Shown here in pieces: positions 16,748 to 25,540 of a stretch of 64,000 nt of DNA. The notes under the pieces were generated by a model, which saw only the letters and a list, made by a program, of their open reading frames with translations, was not told the origin of the DNA and did not search any database. A program made the position numbers and the translations under genes. Source of the stretch: Candidatus Saccharibacteria bacterium (GTDB lineage: Bacteria; Patescibacteriota; Saccharimonadia; Saccharimonadales; Saccharimonadaceae); assembly GCA_016789455.1 (NCBI GenBank), contig JAEUQU010000002.1, positions 496,001 to 560,000 on the forward strand, written 5' to 3'. Each line of letters opens with the position of its first letter. The stretch's first letter is position 1.

Positions 16748-17941
16748 TTACGATTCAAAATACTCTTTCAGCCGTTCCATGCCAAAGTGGATATCCTCGA
16801 CATCGATGCCCGAATAGGCGATACGGATGTACGACTGGGTATCCTCCGGCCGCGGCCGCCCGAAGTGCTTGTGCGTACAGAAGGAGACGCCGGCCTGCTT
16901 GAGCGCCAGGTCCATGAGCAGGTTGACGTCGGTGATGCCTTTGCGCTCCATAATCTTGGTGACGTTAGGGAAGAGGAAGAACGAACTGCTGGGTGCCGCC
17001 ACCGAGATGCCATCGATGGCATTCAGGCCGGCCACCGCCGCATCACGCCGCCGCTTCAGCTCGGCCAGAATGTCATTGGGGCCGGTCTCGCTGCCGGTCA
17101 GGGCCTCGATGGCTGCCCACTGGATGAAGTGCGAGGTACAGGATTCGGCATTGGAATTAAGCTTATTGATGATATCGATGATTTTCCTGGGGCCGATAGC
17201 TGCCCCGATGCGCCAACCCGTCATAGCGTAGCGCTTTGAGAACGTATAGAGGATGACCGTCCGCTCCTGCATGCCCGGCAGCGTCACGATGGAATCAGCC
17301 GGCTCATCGTACTGTATCTCGTAGTAGGCATCATCGCTCAGCACCATCAGGTTGTGCCGGATGGCCAGCTCGGCCACCGCCTCCATTTCGGCGCGGCTCG
17401 AGCGGGCGGCAGTGGGGTTGTGATAATTGTTGCAGACAAGGATCTTGGTGCGTGGCGTGATGGCGCGCCGCATGCTCTCCAGGTCGAGCGCAAAGCCCTT
17501 CTCGGTCTCGATATAGCCGTAAGGCACGGCGATGCCGCCCTGAAACTCTATCTGCGATTCATAAATCGGGTAGCCAGGATTAGGATAGAGCACCTCGTCA
17601 CCAGGCTCCATGACCGCTTCCAGGAACTTGCCGACCACGGGCTTGCCGCCCGGCTGGATAGAGACGTTTTCCGGCTCGTAGGGCGCGCCCCACTTGCGGC
17701 CGATCTCCTCGGCCATGGCCATCCGCAGCTGGATGATACCGGCACCAGGGCAGTACCCGGTGTATCCGTCACGTATCGCTTTGGTGACCGCCTCGACGAT
17801 GTTATACGGCGTGTGCAGGTTGATATCACCAATATGGAACGGGTAGACCTTATGGCCCTTATGCGACCAATCAGAAGCGGCCGCGGCCACTTCGAACGAC
17901 GTTTCTATGCCTAATTTGGCAATTTGCGAGGCTATATGCAT
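16748..17941 (-). CDS. Class I/II PLP aminotransferase (aspartate-aminotransferase-like)
   Basis: 397 residues from the ATG at 17941. Fold-type I landmarks include NPGYPIYESQIEF, CNNYHNPTAARSS, SDDAYYEIQYDE, and FSKRYAMTGWRIG with the PLP-binding lysine, then YIRIAYSG. Substrate unknown. The short TTG/ATG-rich leader upstream is unlikely to be coding; TACTCT lies 8 nt before this ATG, suggesting a leaderless message. It heads a two-gene unit with the decarboxylase, so both may act on the same amino acid pool or on a shared intermediate. Confidence 0.75.
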   Translation of the reverse strand: MHIASQIAKLGIETSFEVAAAASDWSHKGHKVYPFHIGDINLHTPYNIVEAVTKAIRDGYTGYCPGAGIIQLRMAMAEEIGRKWGAPYEPENVSIQPGGKPVVGKFLEAVMEPGDEVLYPNPGYPIYESQIEFQGGIAVPYGYIETEKGFALDLESMRRAITPRTKILVCNNYHNPTAARSSRAEMEAVAELAIRHNLMVLSDDAYYEIQYDEPADSIVTLPGMQERTVILYTFSKRYAMTGWRIGAAIGPRKIIDIINKLNSNAESCTSHFIQWAAIEALTGSETGPNDILAELKRRRDAAVAGLNAIDGISVAAPSSSFFLFPNVTKIMERKGITDVNLLMDLALKQAGVSFCTHKHFGRPRPEDTQSYIRIAYSGIDVEDIHFGMERLKEYFES

Positions 17942-18047
17942 ATGCTTACAGAGTAGCACAGCTTGGACGTGATGCTGCTATTGCTTTATTATAAAAAGTG
18001 TGCTATAATACATAGATACCGTCCTGCAACAGGGCTATTTTTATTTG

Positions 18048-20993
18048 CTAGGACAATGCCACCCAGTACGTGCGCGCACCGCTGTTGGTCAGTGTGATGC
18101 TCGCTGGCATGGCCGTCAGCCCGGTGGTGGTGTTGGTGGCAAAGCGGCGCCTGCTTGCCGCCAGGCCGGAGTTAGGCGTGGTCACGCCGCCGCCAGCACC
18201 GGTCGCCACAAACAGCGGCACTGTCGTGCCATTAGCCAGCAACCCTACAAAGTAGTCCCGGCCCGCCCGCAGCGTCACCGGACTCTGTAGTGGCATGCTC
18301 ATCAGGCCGGTAGCCGCCCAGTTGGCCGCCTGGTCATTGGTGCGCTGCAGCAGGTTGCCGGCATCATCGTAGAGAGCCGCGAAGTTCTGGCCCGCCGTCA
18401 GGCCGCTGCCGGCCGTGCCGACCGTTGCCAGGATGTTCGACACCGTCCCACCGGTCTGGCTGGATATCTTCATCAGGTACAATGTGCCGGAAACATTACC
18501 GGTCGCACCCGAGCCCGAGCCCGCCATGGCCGGGTCGTAGTTCCATTCGACGAACCCGTGCCGGGCCGGGACATCCGGCTGATAGGCAGGGTGGATATCG
18601 GTCACGCCGCCGGTACTGGGCCCGGTGCCACTGACAGAGGTAATCGGCGTAAAGCCGTAGATTTCATTGCGGACAAAGAGGGCGTTGTCGTTACCGCCGG
18701 CGTCCTCAAAGACATTGGTCTCAGTCAGATCGTGCATGATGTTGCCGTATACCCGCGCCGCCGGGCTGGCCGTCAGCTTGACGCCGCGTACACAGCCGGA
18801 AATGTCATTGCCCTTGGCGGAGAAGCCGCTGACATTGTTGGCGGTGATAGCATAGGTGCCAGCCGGCAGGGCAGGGTCGTAGAACTCATTGCGGCGCAGA
18901 TGCACCTTCTGGGCGTTCTGTATGACCAGTCCGGTCACAGCCCTGGTAAACCGGCAGTTTGCGATGACCAGGCCGCGCACCATCGTGCCGGCGATACTGC
19001 CGTTGACGTTGGTAAGCGAACCGGTGATGTCGGCGAAATCGACGTTATCCACGAAGTTATCGGTCGAAAGCAGGCCGGTGTTACTGGAGATACTTACCAG
19101 TTTGACGCCGGTCTGGGCACCATTGACGCGGCTGTCACGGAAACCGTTATTGGCACTACTCGGCACCACCTCAAAGGCAGCACCGCCGTAGTTGACGATC
19201 AGCATGTCGGTAAAGACATTATTGAAATCACCGTCGGCATGGCTGGTATTGCCGGCTTTGCAGGCGGATTTGTTGGTCGAGCCGTCATCCGCAGCTGAGT
19301 CGCCGCCGATGGCCGTGCAGCCGCTAAAGAGATTGTCGATGCATTCGGCGCCATGCAAGTCATAGTCTGATATACAACAGTCCTCAGACACGCAGCCGGT
19401 GATGGTATTGCCGGCTGCACCGTTAAAGAGCAGTACTGAATGGCGCAGCGAAGAGAAACGGCAATCACGCACCATGCAGTTGGTTGCGCCGTAGAGTGTC
19501 GCCCCATAGCCGTTACCAGAACCGGTTACCGCCGGGTTGGCGGCATAACACTGGCTGGTCTGGCACATATAGCTGTCGGAAAGGCGGAAGGCCTGATTCT
19601 TCCAGGACTTGGTATGGGCACCGTCGCCGGATACGGAACAGTTAAGCAGTGCGCATTGGACGCCATACTTTATCTCAAACGCATTGCCCACCAGCGACAT
19701 GGCGCTCCAGGTGACCGAAGCGTCCTGAATCCGGGAATTACGCACCGGCTGCAGCTTGATGACACGTGCCAGGGCAGGCATGTCATAGGTGTGGTACAGC
19801 GCGTGCGACAGGCGCAGCTCCGTGCCGGAAACTATCTCTTTGATTTCGGCGATCTCACGGTGCTTATAATTACTGGTCTCGATGGTGCCATCAGGCTTGG
19901 TGGTATGGGTATCATCGGCCACCTGGACGATATCGCCGGCAGCAAAGATGCTGGTATCGAGCACCGTGACGGTACGGTCGCCGCGCACCGCCGGTGCCGA
20001 CACCAGGCTGCTGATGACCCGGGTGACCTGCGACTCATGCGAGGTGCCGGCAGGCGCGTCAGGATTGGGATTGTAGGCCAGAAAGTCATCACCGAGCGGC
20101 TCAGTCAGGGTCAGGGTATTGCCGGCGACACTGGCGACGCTGTGATATTCCTTCTGTTCGCGGGTAGGATTGCCGGTGGCATCACGGGCGCCGCGCAGCA
20201 GGATGTAGCTGCCGACGGAGAACGGCGCCACATTGTTCAGCGTAAGCGTCGTCGAGCCTTCCAGCGAGTCGGCCGTGAGAAAAGGCTTGCCGGTGGCCGG
20301 TGTCTCAGCCGCCTCGCCCTGAATACGGATACGCCCCAGCGGCCCGAAACTCAGCGGCGAACCAAAGCGCAGGATGGTGTTGTTGCTCTGGACCTGCACC
20401 GTACTGTTGATATAAATGACGCCGTTCGGCGGCGCCTCCACCATAACCTCCACCGAATGATTGCCCGTCTTGCCAATGGCGTCGAGCGTGCTTTGGATGC
20501 GCGGCCCGTCGTCGGTTGCGCCATCGCCGGCCAGGCCGCTCACCCGGGTATTCTCCGCGCTGCTGCGCCAGGCCAGGCCGGCCGGCTGGGCGCTATCCGC
20601 CTGCAGTATCTGGCCGTCCGAGCCAACCCCCAGGCGGGTGACGACGCCCGGAGCTGTCGCTACGAAAAAATCACCCTTGGCGGTCAGCAGGGAATTGGCC
20701 GGCACTTCGGTCAGGGCGGTATCGAGCATCGCATCAGTGACGATGGGTTCACCGTTGACGGTAATGCCGCCGGTAAAATCTTTGGCACCTGTCACCGTCT
20801 CATTGCCAGAGGTGTGCATGACGGATGGTAGCTGGGCCGACGGCACCTGGCCGGTGCCATCAAGCGTCGCCAGGCCGCCCGGTTGCCCGGCGCGCTTTAA
20901 TGAGCCGTCGGCGTTGTGCTCGACAGCAAGGTAATCGTTGAGGATAGTGCCCCAGGTGCCTTCATCCTGGCCGGGTGTCGGGAGTCTGCTCAT
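18048..20993 (-). CDS. Tailspike-like right-handed beta-helix protein with phage-tail-fibre N-terminus
   Basis: 981 residues with no signal peptide. Residues 1-32 (LPTPGQDEGTWGTILNDYL) and about 35-150 (ATLDGTGQVPSAQLPS, GDFFVATAPGVVTRLGVG, GQILQADSAQPAGLAW) match the collar repeats of phage tail fibres. A beta-helix starts at GLAGDGATDDGPRIQSTLDA and runs to about 830, with N-I-F turn repeats and many Cys. The last 150 residues form a separate beta-rich domain. No other phage structural genes are nearby. Likely an adhesin or glycan-binding spike; the export route is not evident. Start chosen at MSRLPTPG; upstream in-frame starts exist. Confidence 0.7.
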   Translation of the reverse strand: MSRLPTPGQDEGTWGTILNDYLAVEHNADGSLKRAGQPGGLATLDGTGQVPSAQLPSVMHTSGNETVTGAKDFTGGITVNGEPIVTDAMLDTALTEVPANSLLTAKGDFFVATAPGVVTRLGVGSDGQILQADSAQPAGLAWRSSAENTRVSGLAGDGATDDGPRIQSTLDAIGKTGNHSVEVMVEAPPNGVIYINSTVQVQSNNTILRFGSPLSFGPLGRIRIQGEAAETPATGKPFLTADSLEGSTTLTLNNVAPFSVGSYILLRGARDATGNPTREQKEYHSVASVAGNTLTLTEPLGDDFLAYNPNPDAPAGTSHESQVTRVISSLVSAPAVRGDRTVTVLDTSIFAAGDIVQVADDTHTTKPDGTIETSNYKHREIAEIKEIVSGTELRLSHALYHTYDMPALARVIKLQPVRNSRIQDASVTWSAMSLVGNAFEIKYGVQCALLNCSVSGDGAHTKSWKNQAFRLSDSYMCQTSQCYAANPAVTGSGNGYGATLYGATNCMVRDCRFSSLRHSVLLFNGAAGNTITGCVSEDCCISDYDLHGAECIDNLFSGCTAIGGDSAADDGSTNKSACKAGNTSHADGDFNNVFTDMLIVNYGGAAFEVVPSSANNGFRDSRVNGAQTGVKLVSISSNTGLLSTDNFVDNVDFADITGSLTNVNGSIAGTMVRGLVIANCRFTRAVTGLVIQNAQKVHLRRNEFYDPALPAGTYAITANNVSGFSAKGNDISGCVRGVKLTASPAARVYGNIMHDLTETNVFEDAGGNDNALFVRNEIYGFTPITSVSGTGPSTGGVTDIHPAYQPDVPARHGFVEWNYDPAMAGSGSGATGNVSGTLYLMKISSQTGGTVSNILATVGTAGSGLTAGQNFAALYDDAGNLLQRTNDQAANWAATGLMSMPLQSPVTLRAGRDYFVGLLANGTTVPLFVATGAGGGVTTPNSGLAASRRRFATNTTTGLTAMPASITLTNSGARTYWVALS

Positions 20994-21060
20994 AGTCCCT
21001 ACTAGCATAAGGAAAATGGGGGAATGAGACAAGCCATCGACCCAAGAACACTGCTACAAG

Positions 21061-21094
21061 AAAAACCGGACCGTACCTTGGCGGCACGGTCCGG
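21061..21094 (-). terminator. Terminator of the 21.1-kb small gene
   Basis: CCGGACCGT (21066-21074) pairs with ACGGTCCGG (21086-21094). On the minus strand five Ts follow at once (21061-21065). Confidence 0.8.
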
Positions 21095-21108
21095 GTGTGA
21101 CACCGGCA

Positions 21109-21546
21109 TCATGGATAGTGTGCTTGTTGCCGCACCATGAGGGCGATCATCGCACGACGGGAATCATGCCCGGCGTCCAACATGCCCGTCAGGCCCTGCC
21201 AGGTGCACAGTACTTCGACAGGGGCATCCTGACCGATAGCTTCACTGCGGCAGCGGGCAGCGTGCGCGACGGCCTCCTCCAGCGTCTGATACACCAGTAG
21301 GCCGCGCACTTCCTCAAGCAGCTCGATCGGCAGCATCCCATACATGGCCGTGTAGAACAGTGCGATCATGCCGCGCCAGTCCCGCAGCCGCTTCAGTCCG
21401 CTCACGGCAGCCAGTCGCAGCGACAGCTCCGCATTCGCTACCAGTCGGGCCTGCGGGCAGCCCTCATGACGATACACGAACGGTTGCGTCTCAACGTTGA
21501 CCGCCATCACTTCGAACTCGTGCAGACCCGCGACAGGCGTTGTCAT
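21109..21546 (-). CDS. Small orphan protein, paralogue family member A
   Basis: 145 residues from the ATG at 21546 (GAGGAG 6 nt upstream). The C-terminal half aligns with the proteins at 21733 and 40454: an ANAELSLRLAAV helix, then DWRGMIALFYTAMYGMLP, later VEVLCTWQGLTGML and SRRAMIALMV. No known domain, no signal peptide; a helical cytoplasmic protein is likely. Own promoter (TTGACA/TAAAAT) and terminator make it a single-gene unit. Confidence 0.65.
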   Translation of the reverse strand: MTTPVAGLHEFEVMAVNVETQPFVYRHEGCPQARLVANAELSLRLAAVSGLKRLRDWRGMIALFYTAMYGMLPIELLEEVRGLLVYQTLEEAVAHAARCRSEAIGQDAPVEVLCTWQGLTGMLDAGHDSRRAMIALMVRQQAHYP

Positions 21547-21596
21547 GACAGACTCCTCGATGTCCGTACCAGCACAGGGGGCCGGTATCATACCTT

Positions 21597-21625
21597 CATT
21601 TAAAACTAGTGTGGGTTTTTGTCAA
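21597..21625 (-). promoter_or_regulatory. Sigma70-type promoter for family member A
   Basis: Minus strand TTGACA (21620-21625), 17-bp spacer, TAAAAT (21597-21602). Confidence 0.7.
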
Positions 21626-21688
21626 GATCCCTATGTACCGTTACCAGCCAGCGCCCTTCAGCATTACAGCTGCAGGGCGGTGGTCGGT

Positions 21689-21723
21689 CCCGGACCGCGC
21701 GCGGCGTATGCGCGCGGTCCGGG
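21689..21723 (-). terminator. Very stable 14-bp hairpin after family member B
   Basis: CCCGGACCGCGCGC (21689-21702) pairs perfectly with GCGCGCGGTCCGGG (21710-21723). It lies 10 nt past the stop and has no T-run. Confidence 0.6.
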
Positions 21724-21732
21724 AGAAGTGCA

Positions 21733-22182
21733 TCAGGCGGTGGGGTCGATCGACTTCGCCAGGCGGGGCAGCATCTGCTGGATGGCCATGCTGCGCGCCT
21801 GCTGGTTCTGGCCGGCGAGGATCTCGAGGACCGCGCCCCAGAAGTGGACGGCGTCGCCCTCGGGTTCACTGAGGGCGTCGGCCCGCAGGCCGATGACGCG
21901 CTCGCGTGCCACGAAGCCGTCGGCGCTCTCGCGCAGGATGGAGAGCAGCTCACCAGACAGCCCATCGTCCACCTGACCGTACGTGACGGTGAAGAGGATG
22001 GCCAGGAAGCCGCGCCAGGTCTTGCTGGTCAACTCCTGGGCGGCCTCCAGCCGGGACGCCAGGTTGGCGCTGGCGATGGTGACCGACTCGATGTAGCCGC
22101 GGGGATCGAAGGTCGTCCATCCCGCCTCCAGGTTGGTGGCGATGATGTTGAACGGCTCGAGCCCGACGCGCTGGTTTCCCAT
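21733..22182 (-). CDS. Small orphan protein, paralogue family member B
   Basis: 149 residues from ATG 22182 (AGGAG, 5 nt spacing). Shared core with members A and C: ASANLASRLEAAQELTSKTWRGFLAILFTVTYG, then HFWGAVLEILAG and ARSMAIQQMLPRL. N-terminal 40 residues differ among the members. No known domain. The promoter is almost perfect and the downstream hairpin very strong. It sits 187 bp upstream of member A on the same strand, yet each has its own signals. Confidence 0.65.
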   Translation of the reverse strand: MGNQRVGLEPFNIIATNLEAGWTTFDPRGYIESVTIASANLASRLEAAQELTSKTWRGFLAILFTVTYGQVDDGLSGELLSILRESADGFVARERVIGLRADALSEPEGDAVHFWGAVLEILAGQNQQARSMAIQQMLPRLAKSIDPTA

Positions 22183-22230
22183 GATGACTCCTGTGTTCGG
22201 TGCCACTCCGTATGAGTGACATCTACTATA

Positions 22231-22259
22231 ATTATAGCATATTTTTAATATTAAGTCAA
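22231..22259 (-). promoter_or_regulatory. Near-consensus promoter for family member B
   Basis: Minus strand TTGACT (22254-22259), 17-bp AT-rich spacer, TATAAT (22231-22236), preceded by TGC (extended -10). Confidence 0.8.
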
Positions 22260-22311
22260 TAATGCTTGCGCTTATTCCAGCTTGCAATGGCAGGCATAAT
22301 AAAACCACGTA

Positions 22312-22881
22312 TCAGTAGAACTTTTTGCCATCGAGGAGCATCTGCAAGAACACCTCCATCCGCCGTTGACGCGTCTCGGGCCGCTTAGCCGTCTGAAGAC
22401 GGAAAGCAATGGCATACCGGTTGGTCTTATTGAGCGTGTCAAAGAAGGCATGCGCCCTGGGGTGCTCAGCTAAAAGCTTTATAAAATCTTCGGGCACCTG
22501 CATATCCTTAGGCGAGGCGTAGGCGGCATCCCAGCGCCCGTCAGCTTTTGCCGCCTCTACTTGGGCGAGGCCGCTGGGCTGCATCAATCCCTCTTTAATC
22601 AGCCGCTCAACTGTATTGCAGTTGATCTGCGACCATATACTGCGCGGCCGCCGCGGCCCGAATTTTTGGAGGTAGCTGACCTCATCGTACTTGTTCTTGA
22701 TGCTATCGATCCAGCCGAAACACAAGGCCACTTCCACGGCCTCAGCCCAAGTGATGGTCGGTTGGCCGGAGGCTACTTTGTAGATGCGGAGTCGCACACC
22801 GGGTTCGATACGGTGGTTGGCCAGGAGCCAATTATAAAAGGCTTGTCTAGATGGAAAGGGAAGGATGGCAAGATCAGACAC
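22312..22881 (-). CDS. YdeI/OmpD-associated family protein
   Basis: 189 residues. WLLANHRIEPGVRLRIYK, TWAEAVEVALCFGWIDS and FGPRRPRSIWSQINCN are typical of the YdeI/OmpD-associated family, whose biochemical role is unsettled although some members are annotated as bacteriocin protection. Soluble, cytoplasmic. It follows the Nudix gene by 4 nt, so both are one operon. Confidence 0.75.
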   Translation of the reverse strand: MSDLAILPFPSRQAFYNWLLANHRIEPGVRLRIYKVASGQPTITWAEAVEVALCFGWIDSIKNKYDEVSYLQKFGPRRPRSIWSQINCNTVERLIKEGLMQPSGLAQVEAAKADGRWDAAYASPKDMQVPEDFIKLLAEHPRAHAFFDTLNKTNRYAIAFRLQTAKRPETRQRRMEVFLQMLLDGKKFY

Positions 22882-22885
22882 AAGC

Positions 22886-23341
22886 TTATTCTAACTCTGA
22901 GGCATGCTCTGCATATATCTCACCTCGAGCGATGCTGTTAAGGATGGCCCGTACCAATGGAATCATATTTTCAGGTAGGTCACCGAGATCATACCAGGAA
23001 AGGTCATCACATTTTTCAGGCTCGGCGTTGAACGGTTCACCCTCCCACTTCGTCGCCTCAAAAACCAACTCTATGCGCTCGGGACTGATGCCGGTATCCA
23101 GACGGTGGTCAGTGAATACGAGCCGTACGTCTTCAGGTCTGACTACGACGCCGGCCTCTTCTTTTGCCTCACGGACAGCGGCATGTGTTGCCAGCTCGCC
23201 GCCATTGAGATGGCCGGCCGGCAAACCATAGTTGCCATCCTGATAGCCCGTGTTCGCCCTCTTGAGCAGAAGGACTTTATTTTCTTTACGGATAATGATG
23301 TAGGCAGCTGCGAGCAACCTGAAGCGTTCTGTATTGGACAT
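22886..23341 (-). CDS. Nudix hydrolase
   Basis: 151 residues. Complete Nudix box GHLNGGELATHAAVREAKEEAGV (about residues 43-65), with the catalytic REAKEE core, in a fold starting AAAYIIIRKENKVLLLKR. Such enzymes hydrolyse nucleoside diphosphates linked to another group; substrate unknown. One of several Nudix proteins in the window (27705, 37008 and the degenerate 54985). First gene of an operon with the YdeI-like gene. Confidence 0.85.
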   Translation of the reverse strand: MSNTERFRLLAAAYIIIRKENKVLLLKRANTGYQDGNYGLPAGHLNGGELATHAAVREAKEEAGVVVRPEDVRLVFTDHRLDTGISPERIELVFEATKWEGEPFNAEPEKCDDLSWYDLGDLPENMIPLVRAILNSIARGEIYAEHASELE

Positions 23342-23380
23342 GGCTTAATTGTAGCACCGTCTTTCCTGTACAATGTTTGC

Positions 23381-24004
23381 ATGCAACCAGAACAATCCAC
23401 CCCCGTCACCTGGATCGGCCAGGAGCACCTTGGCTACGTCATCCAGACCACTTTTTCTGATGAGAACACGCAGCTCATCCTTGCGTGGCTCGAAGGTCTG
23501 CGGCAGGCTACCGGCGACAACCTGTACTTCATGGGTGCCGACCAGCTGCACATCACCGTGCTGGATTGGGTGGCGCCGCTGTTTGACTACGGCGGTATCA
23601 ACAAGCAGGAGCTTTACGAAAGCCTCAAGGACGAGTACGCTGCCGCCTTCCGCGCTATTACCGATAGCGTCAGGCCGTTCGAGGTACATTTTAACGAGCT
23701 GCGCGTCATGCCCAATACCATCATCCTGACGGGCCAGGACGGGGGACAGTTCCAGTCCGTCCGTACCCAGTTCATGGAGCGGGTGGCGCTGCCGGAAGGT
23801 GCCAAGCAGCCGCCGACCATCATCCATAGTTCACTGACACGTTTCATCGGTGAGCCAGTGGCGTTGGCGCCATACCAGGAGTATGTGGCGGCGCATCCGT
23901 TGGAGCTGACGCAGCGCATTGAGGATTTCCGGCTGGTGAAGACCGGCCGCGAGCCGATGCTGACCTATGAAGTCATTGAGCAGTTTCAGCTGGGCGGGGT
24001 ATGA
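23381..24004 (+). CDS. 2H phosphoesterase-family protein
   Basis: 207 residues with both conserved motifs: QLHITVLDW (about 63) and IIHSSLTRF (about 149), the two catalytic H-x-T/S dipoles of the 2H superfamily (2'-5' RNA ligase and cyclic phosphodiesterases). Substrate unknown. TACAAT ends 6 nt before the ATG and no Shine-Dalgarno exists, a clear leaderless arrangement. Its stop overlaps the next start (ATGA). Confidence 0.7.
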   Translation: MQPEQSTPVTWIGQEHLGYVIQTTFSDENTQLILAWLEGLRQATGDNLYFMGADQLHITVLDWVAPLFDYGGINKQELYESLKDEYAAAFRAITDSVRPFEVHFNELRVMPNTIILTGQDGGQFQSVRTQFMERVALPEGAKQPPTIIHSSLTRFIGEPVALAPYQEYVAAHPLELTQRIEDFRLVKTGREPMLTYEVIEQFQLGGV

Positions 24005-24660
24005 GCGGCCCCTCCGCAGCAGTCTTGGAGTGGCTGCGGGCGCAACTTGGGGAGGTTACCGTCGCCGACCGGCATGCGCATGGCACCCAGGACGAAGTGT
24101 ATGCCGTCCGGTCGGCCAATGTGACATACTACTTGAAAATGTCCGATGCGCTGCAAGCCGAGCACGATAACATCATCAGGCTGCAGCCGTATCTATCCGT
24201 ACCCGAAGTCATCGGCTTCACCACCCTCAAAGGCCGGGATTGCCTGTTGATGAGCGCCGTACCCGGCAAGAACCTGGTGGAATGGATGGGCGAGTGGCCG
24301 GTGGAAACTTTAGTAAAGGAGTTTGCCGCAGCCACCCGAGACTACCACGACATACCAGTGCGCGACCTCTTTGCGGACGAGACCAGGCCCAACGCCGTCG
24401 TGACGCACGGCGACATGGCCATGCTCAACGTACTCTGCACCGCGCCCGGCAACCGCGGCCACATCGACCTTGGCAAGTTGACCTCCAGCCTGCCGGAAGA
24501 CGACATCGCTGATGCCATCTGGAGCCTGCAGCGGAACCTTGGCCCTGGGTATGGGCCGATGTTCCTGGAAGCGTATGGCAAAGTGGAAATAACCGAAAAG
24601 ATCCAGAAGATGCTTGATTTTGTCTATACACCGGCAGATACATCGGACGGGCAGGCATGA
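24001..24660 (+). CDS. Small aminoglycoside-phosphotransferase-fold kinase
   Basis: 219 residues. THGDMAMLNVL is the catalytic loop (HGD....N) and GHIDLGKL the metal-binding motif; DDIADAIWSL follows as in APH and choline kinase families. The protein is shorter than typical APH proteins (about 260), the N-lobe being compact. It phosphorylates an unknown small molecule; an antibiotic role is possible but not shown. Coupled by 4-nt overlaps to genes on both sides. Confidence 0.75.
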   Translation: MSGPSAAVLEWLRAQLGEVTVADRHAHGTQDEVYAVRSANVTYYLKMSDALQAEHDNIIRLQPYLSVPEVIGFTTLKGRDCLLMSAVPGKNLVEWMGEWPVETLVKEFAAATRDYHDIPVRDLFADETRPNAVVTHGDMAMLNVLCTAPGNRGHIDLGKLTSSLPEDDIADAIWSLQRNLGPGYGPMFLEAYGKVEITEKIQKMLDFVYTPADTSDGQA

Positions 24661-25073
24661 TGTTTTATGTTTCGTTACTAGTCTTTCCGCTGCTACTTGC
24701 CCTGAGCCGCCACAAGCAATCAGCCGCATTTGGCAAGTTCGCCATCGTCACCTGGATGCTCGGAGCTGCCGCCATTGACCTTGCCGGTGATTATGAGTAT
24801 CGGGTGCCGGTAGATCGCTTCGTCTTTCTGACACTCTGTATCGTGCTGTTGACGCTGGTGATATTTTTGGCGGCGGGGGCGCGCAAGCTCTCATTGAAGA
24901 TGCTCAAGCAAGTTGTACCCCGCGCGTATCTTGTGGCCGCTGCTCAGCTGGCGGCACTATTCATACCGCTCTGCCTCTACGTCGCCATCGTGCTCGGCCC
25001 GTCCAACCTCGACCTGCTGCTGCTCCTCTCGGTCGCCTTGCTGCTAGGCTGGGACGCGCTGCGCGACCGTTGA
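24657..25073 (+). CDS. Four-helix membrane protein of unknown function
   Basis: 138 residues, four hydrophobic segments, basic loops. Third gene of the 23381-25073 operon (its ATG overlaps the APH stop). No family recognised. Confidence 0.6.
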   Translation: MMFYVSLLVFPLLLALSRHKQSAAFGKFAIVTWMLGAAAIDLAGDYEYRVPVDRFVFLTLCIVLLTLVIFLAAGARKLSLKMLKQVVPRAYLVAAAQLAALFIPLCLYVAIVLGPSNLDLLLLLSVALLLGWDALRDR

Positions 25074-25124
25074 CGCACGGCCATTCTAGCGCCACAATAA
25101 AGACATTCATACGGAGGGTTGGCT

Positions 25125-25538
25125 ATGTTGGAATTTAGCGGCATCAATTATCTGGCGGTGGCAGCAGTCTGGCTGGTATACGTGGCAGTGGGGGCCTGGT
25201 GGTATTCGCCGGCCGGGTTTGCCAAGCAATGGAATAAGTACACCGGCATCAACATTTTGAAGATGCCCCAGGAAGAGGCTAGCCGGGCTATCGTTGCAGT
25301 TGCCATCTCTGCGGCCGTCCAGGCGTATACGCTGGCCATCGTCCTTAATTCCTTGCATGTCGCCACTATCATTGATGGACTGGCAGCCGGGCTGCTCATC
25401 TGGCTGGGGTTAGTGACGGCCACGACGGTCGGGGTGACTTTGTACTCGCGGCGGAGTTGGGATTTTTTGTGGCTGAACAGCGCGTATTTCCTGGTGGTCA
25501 TGTCAGTCGGGTCAGTGATTTTGGCCGCCTGGCAGTAA
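25125..25538 (+). CDS. DUF1761-like membrane protein
   Basis: 137 residues. VGAWWYSPAGFAKQWNKYTG near the N-terminus followed by three or four helices is characteristic of DUF1761 proteins (small membrane proteins, function unknown). GGAGGGTT ends 4 nt before the chosen ATG; a TTG 6 nt upstream is also in frame. Confidence 0.7.
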   Translation: MLEFSGINYLAVAAVWLVYVAVGAWWYSPAGFAKQWNKYTGINILKMPQEEASRAIVAVAISAAVQAYTLAIVLNSLHVATIIDGLAAGLLIWLGLVTATTVGVTLYSRRSWDFLWLNSAYFLVVMSVGSVILAAWQ

Positions 25539-25540
25539 CC

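Noticed and set aside
18558-20831. Long plus-strand ORFs opposite the tailspike gene (up to 463 codons)
   Set aside because: Shadow frames produced by GC-rich codons of the minus-strand gene; no domains or start signals.
18048-20993. Prophage
   Set aside because: Only one tail-fibre-like gene; no capsid, portal, terminase, lysis or integrase genes around it.
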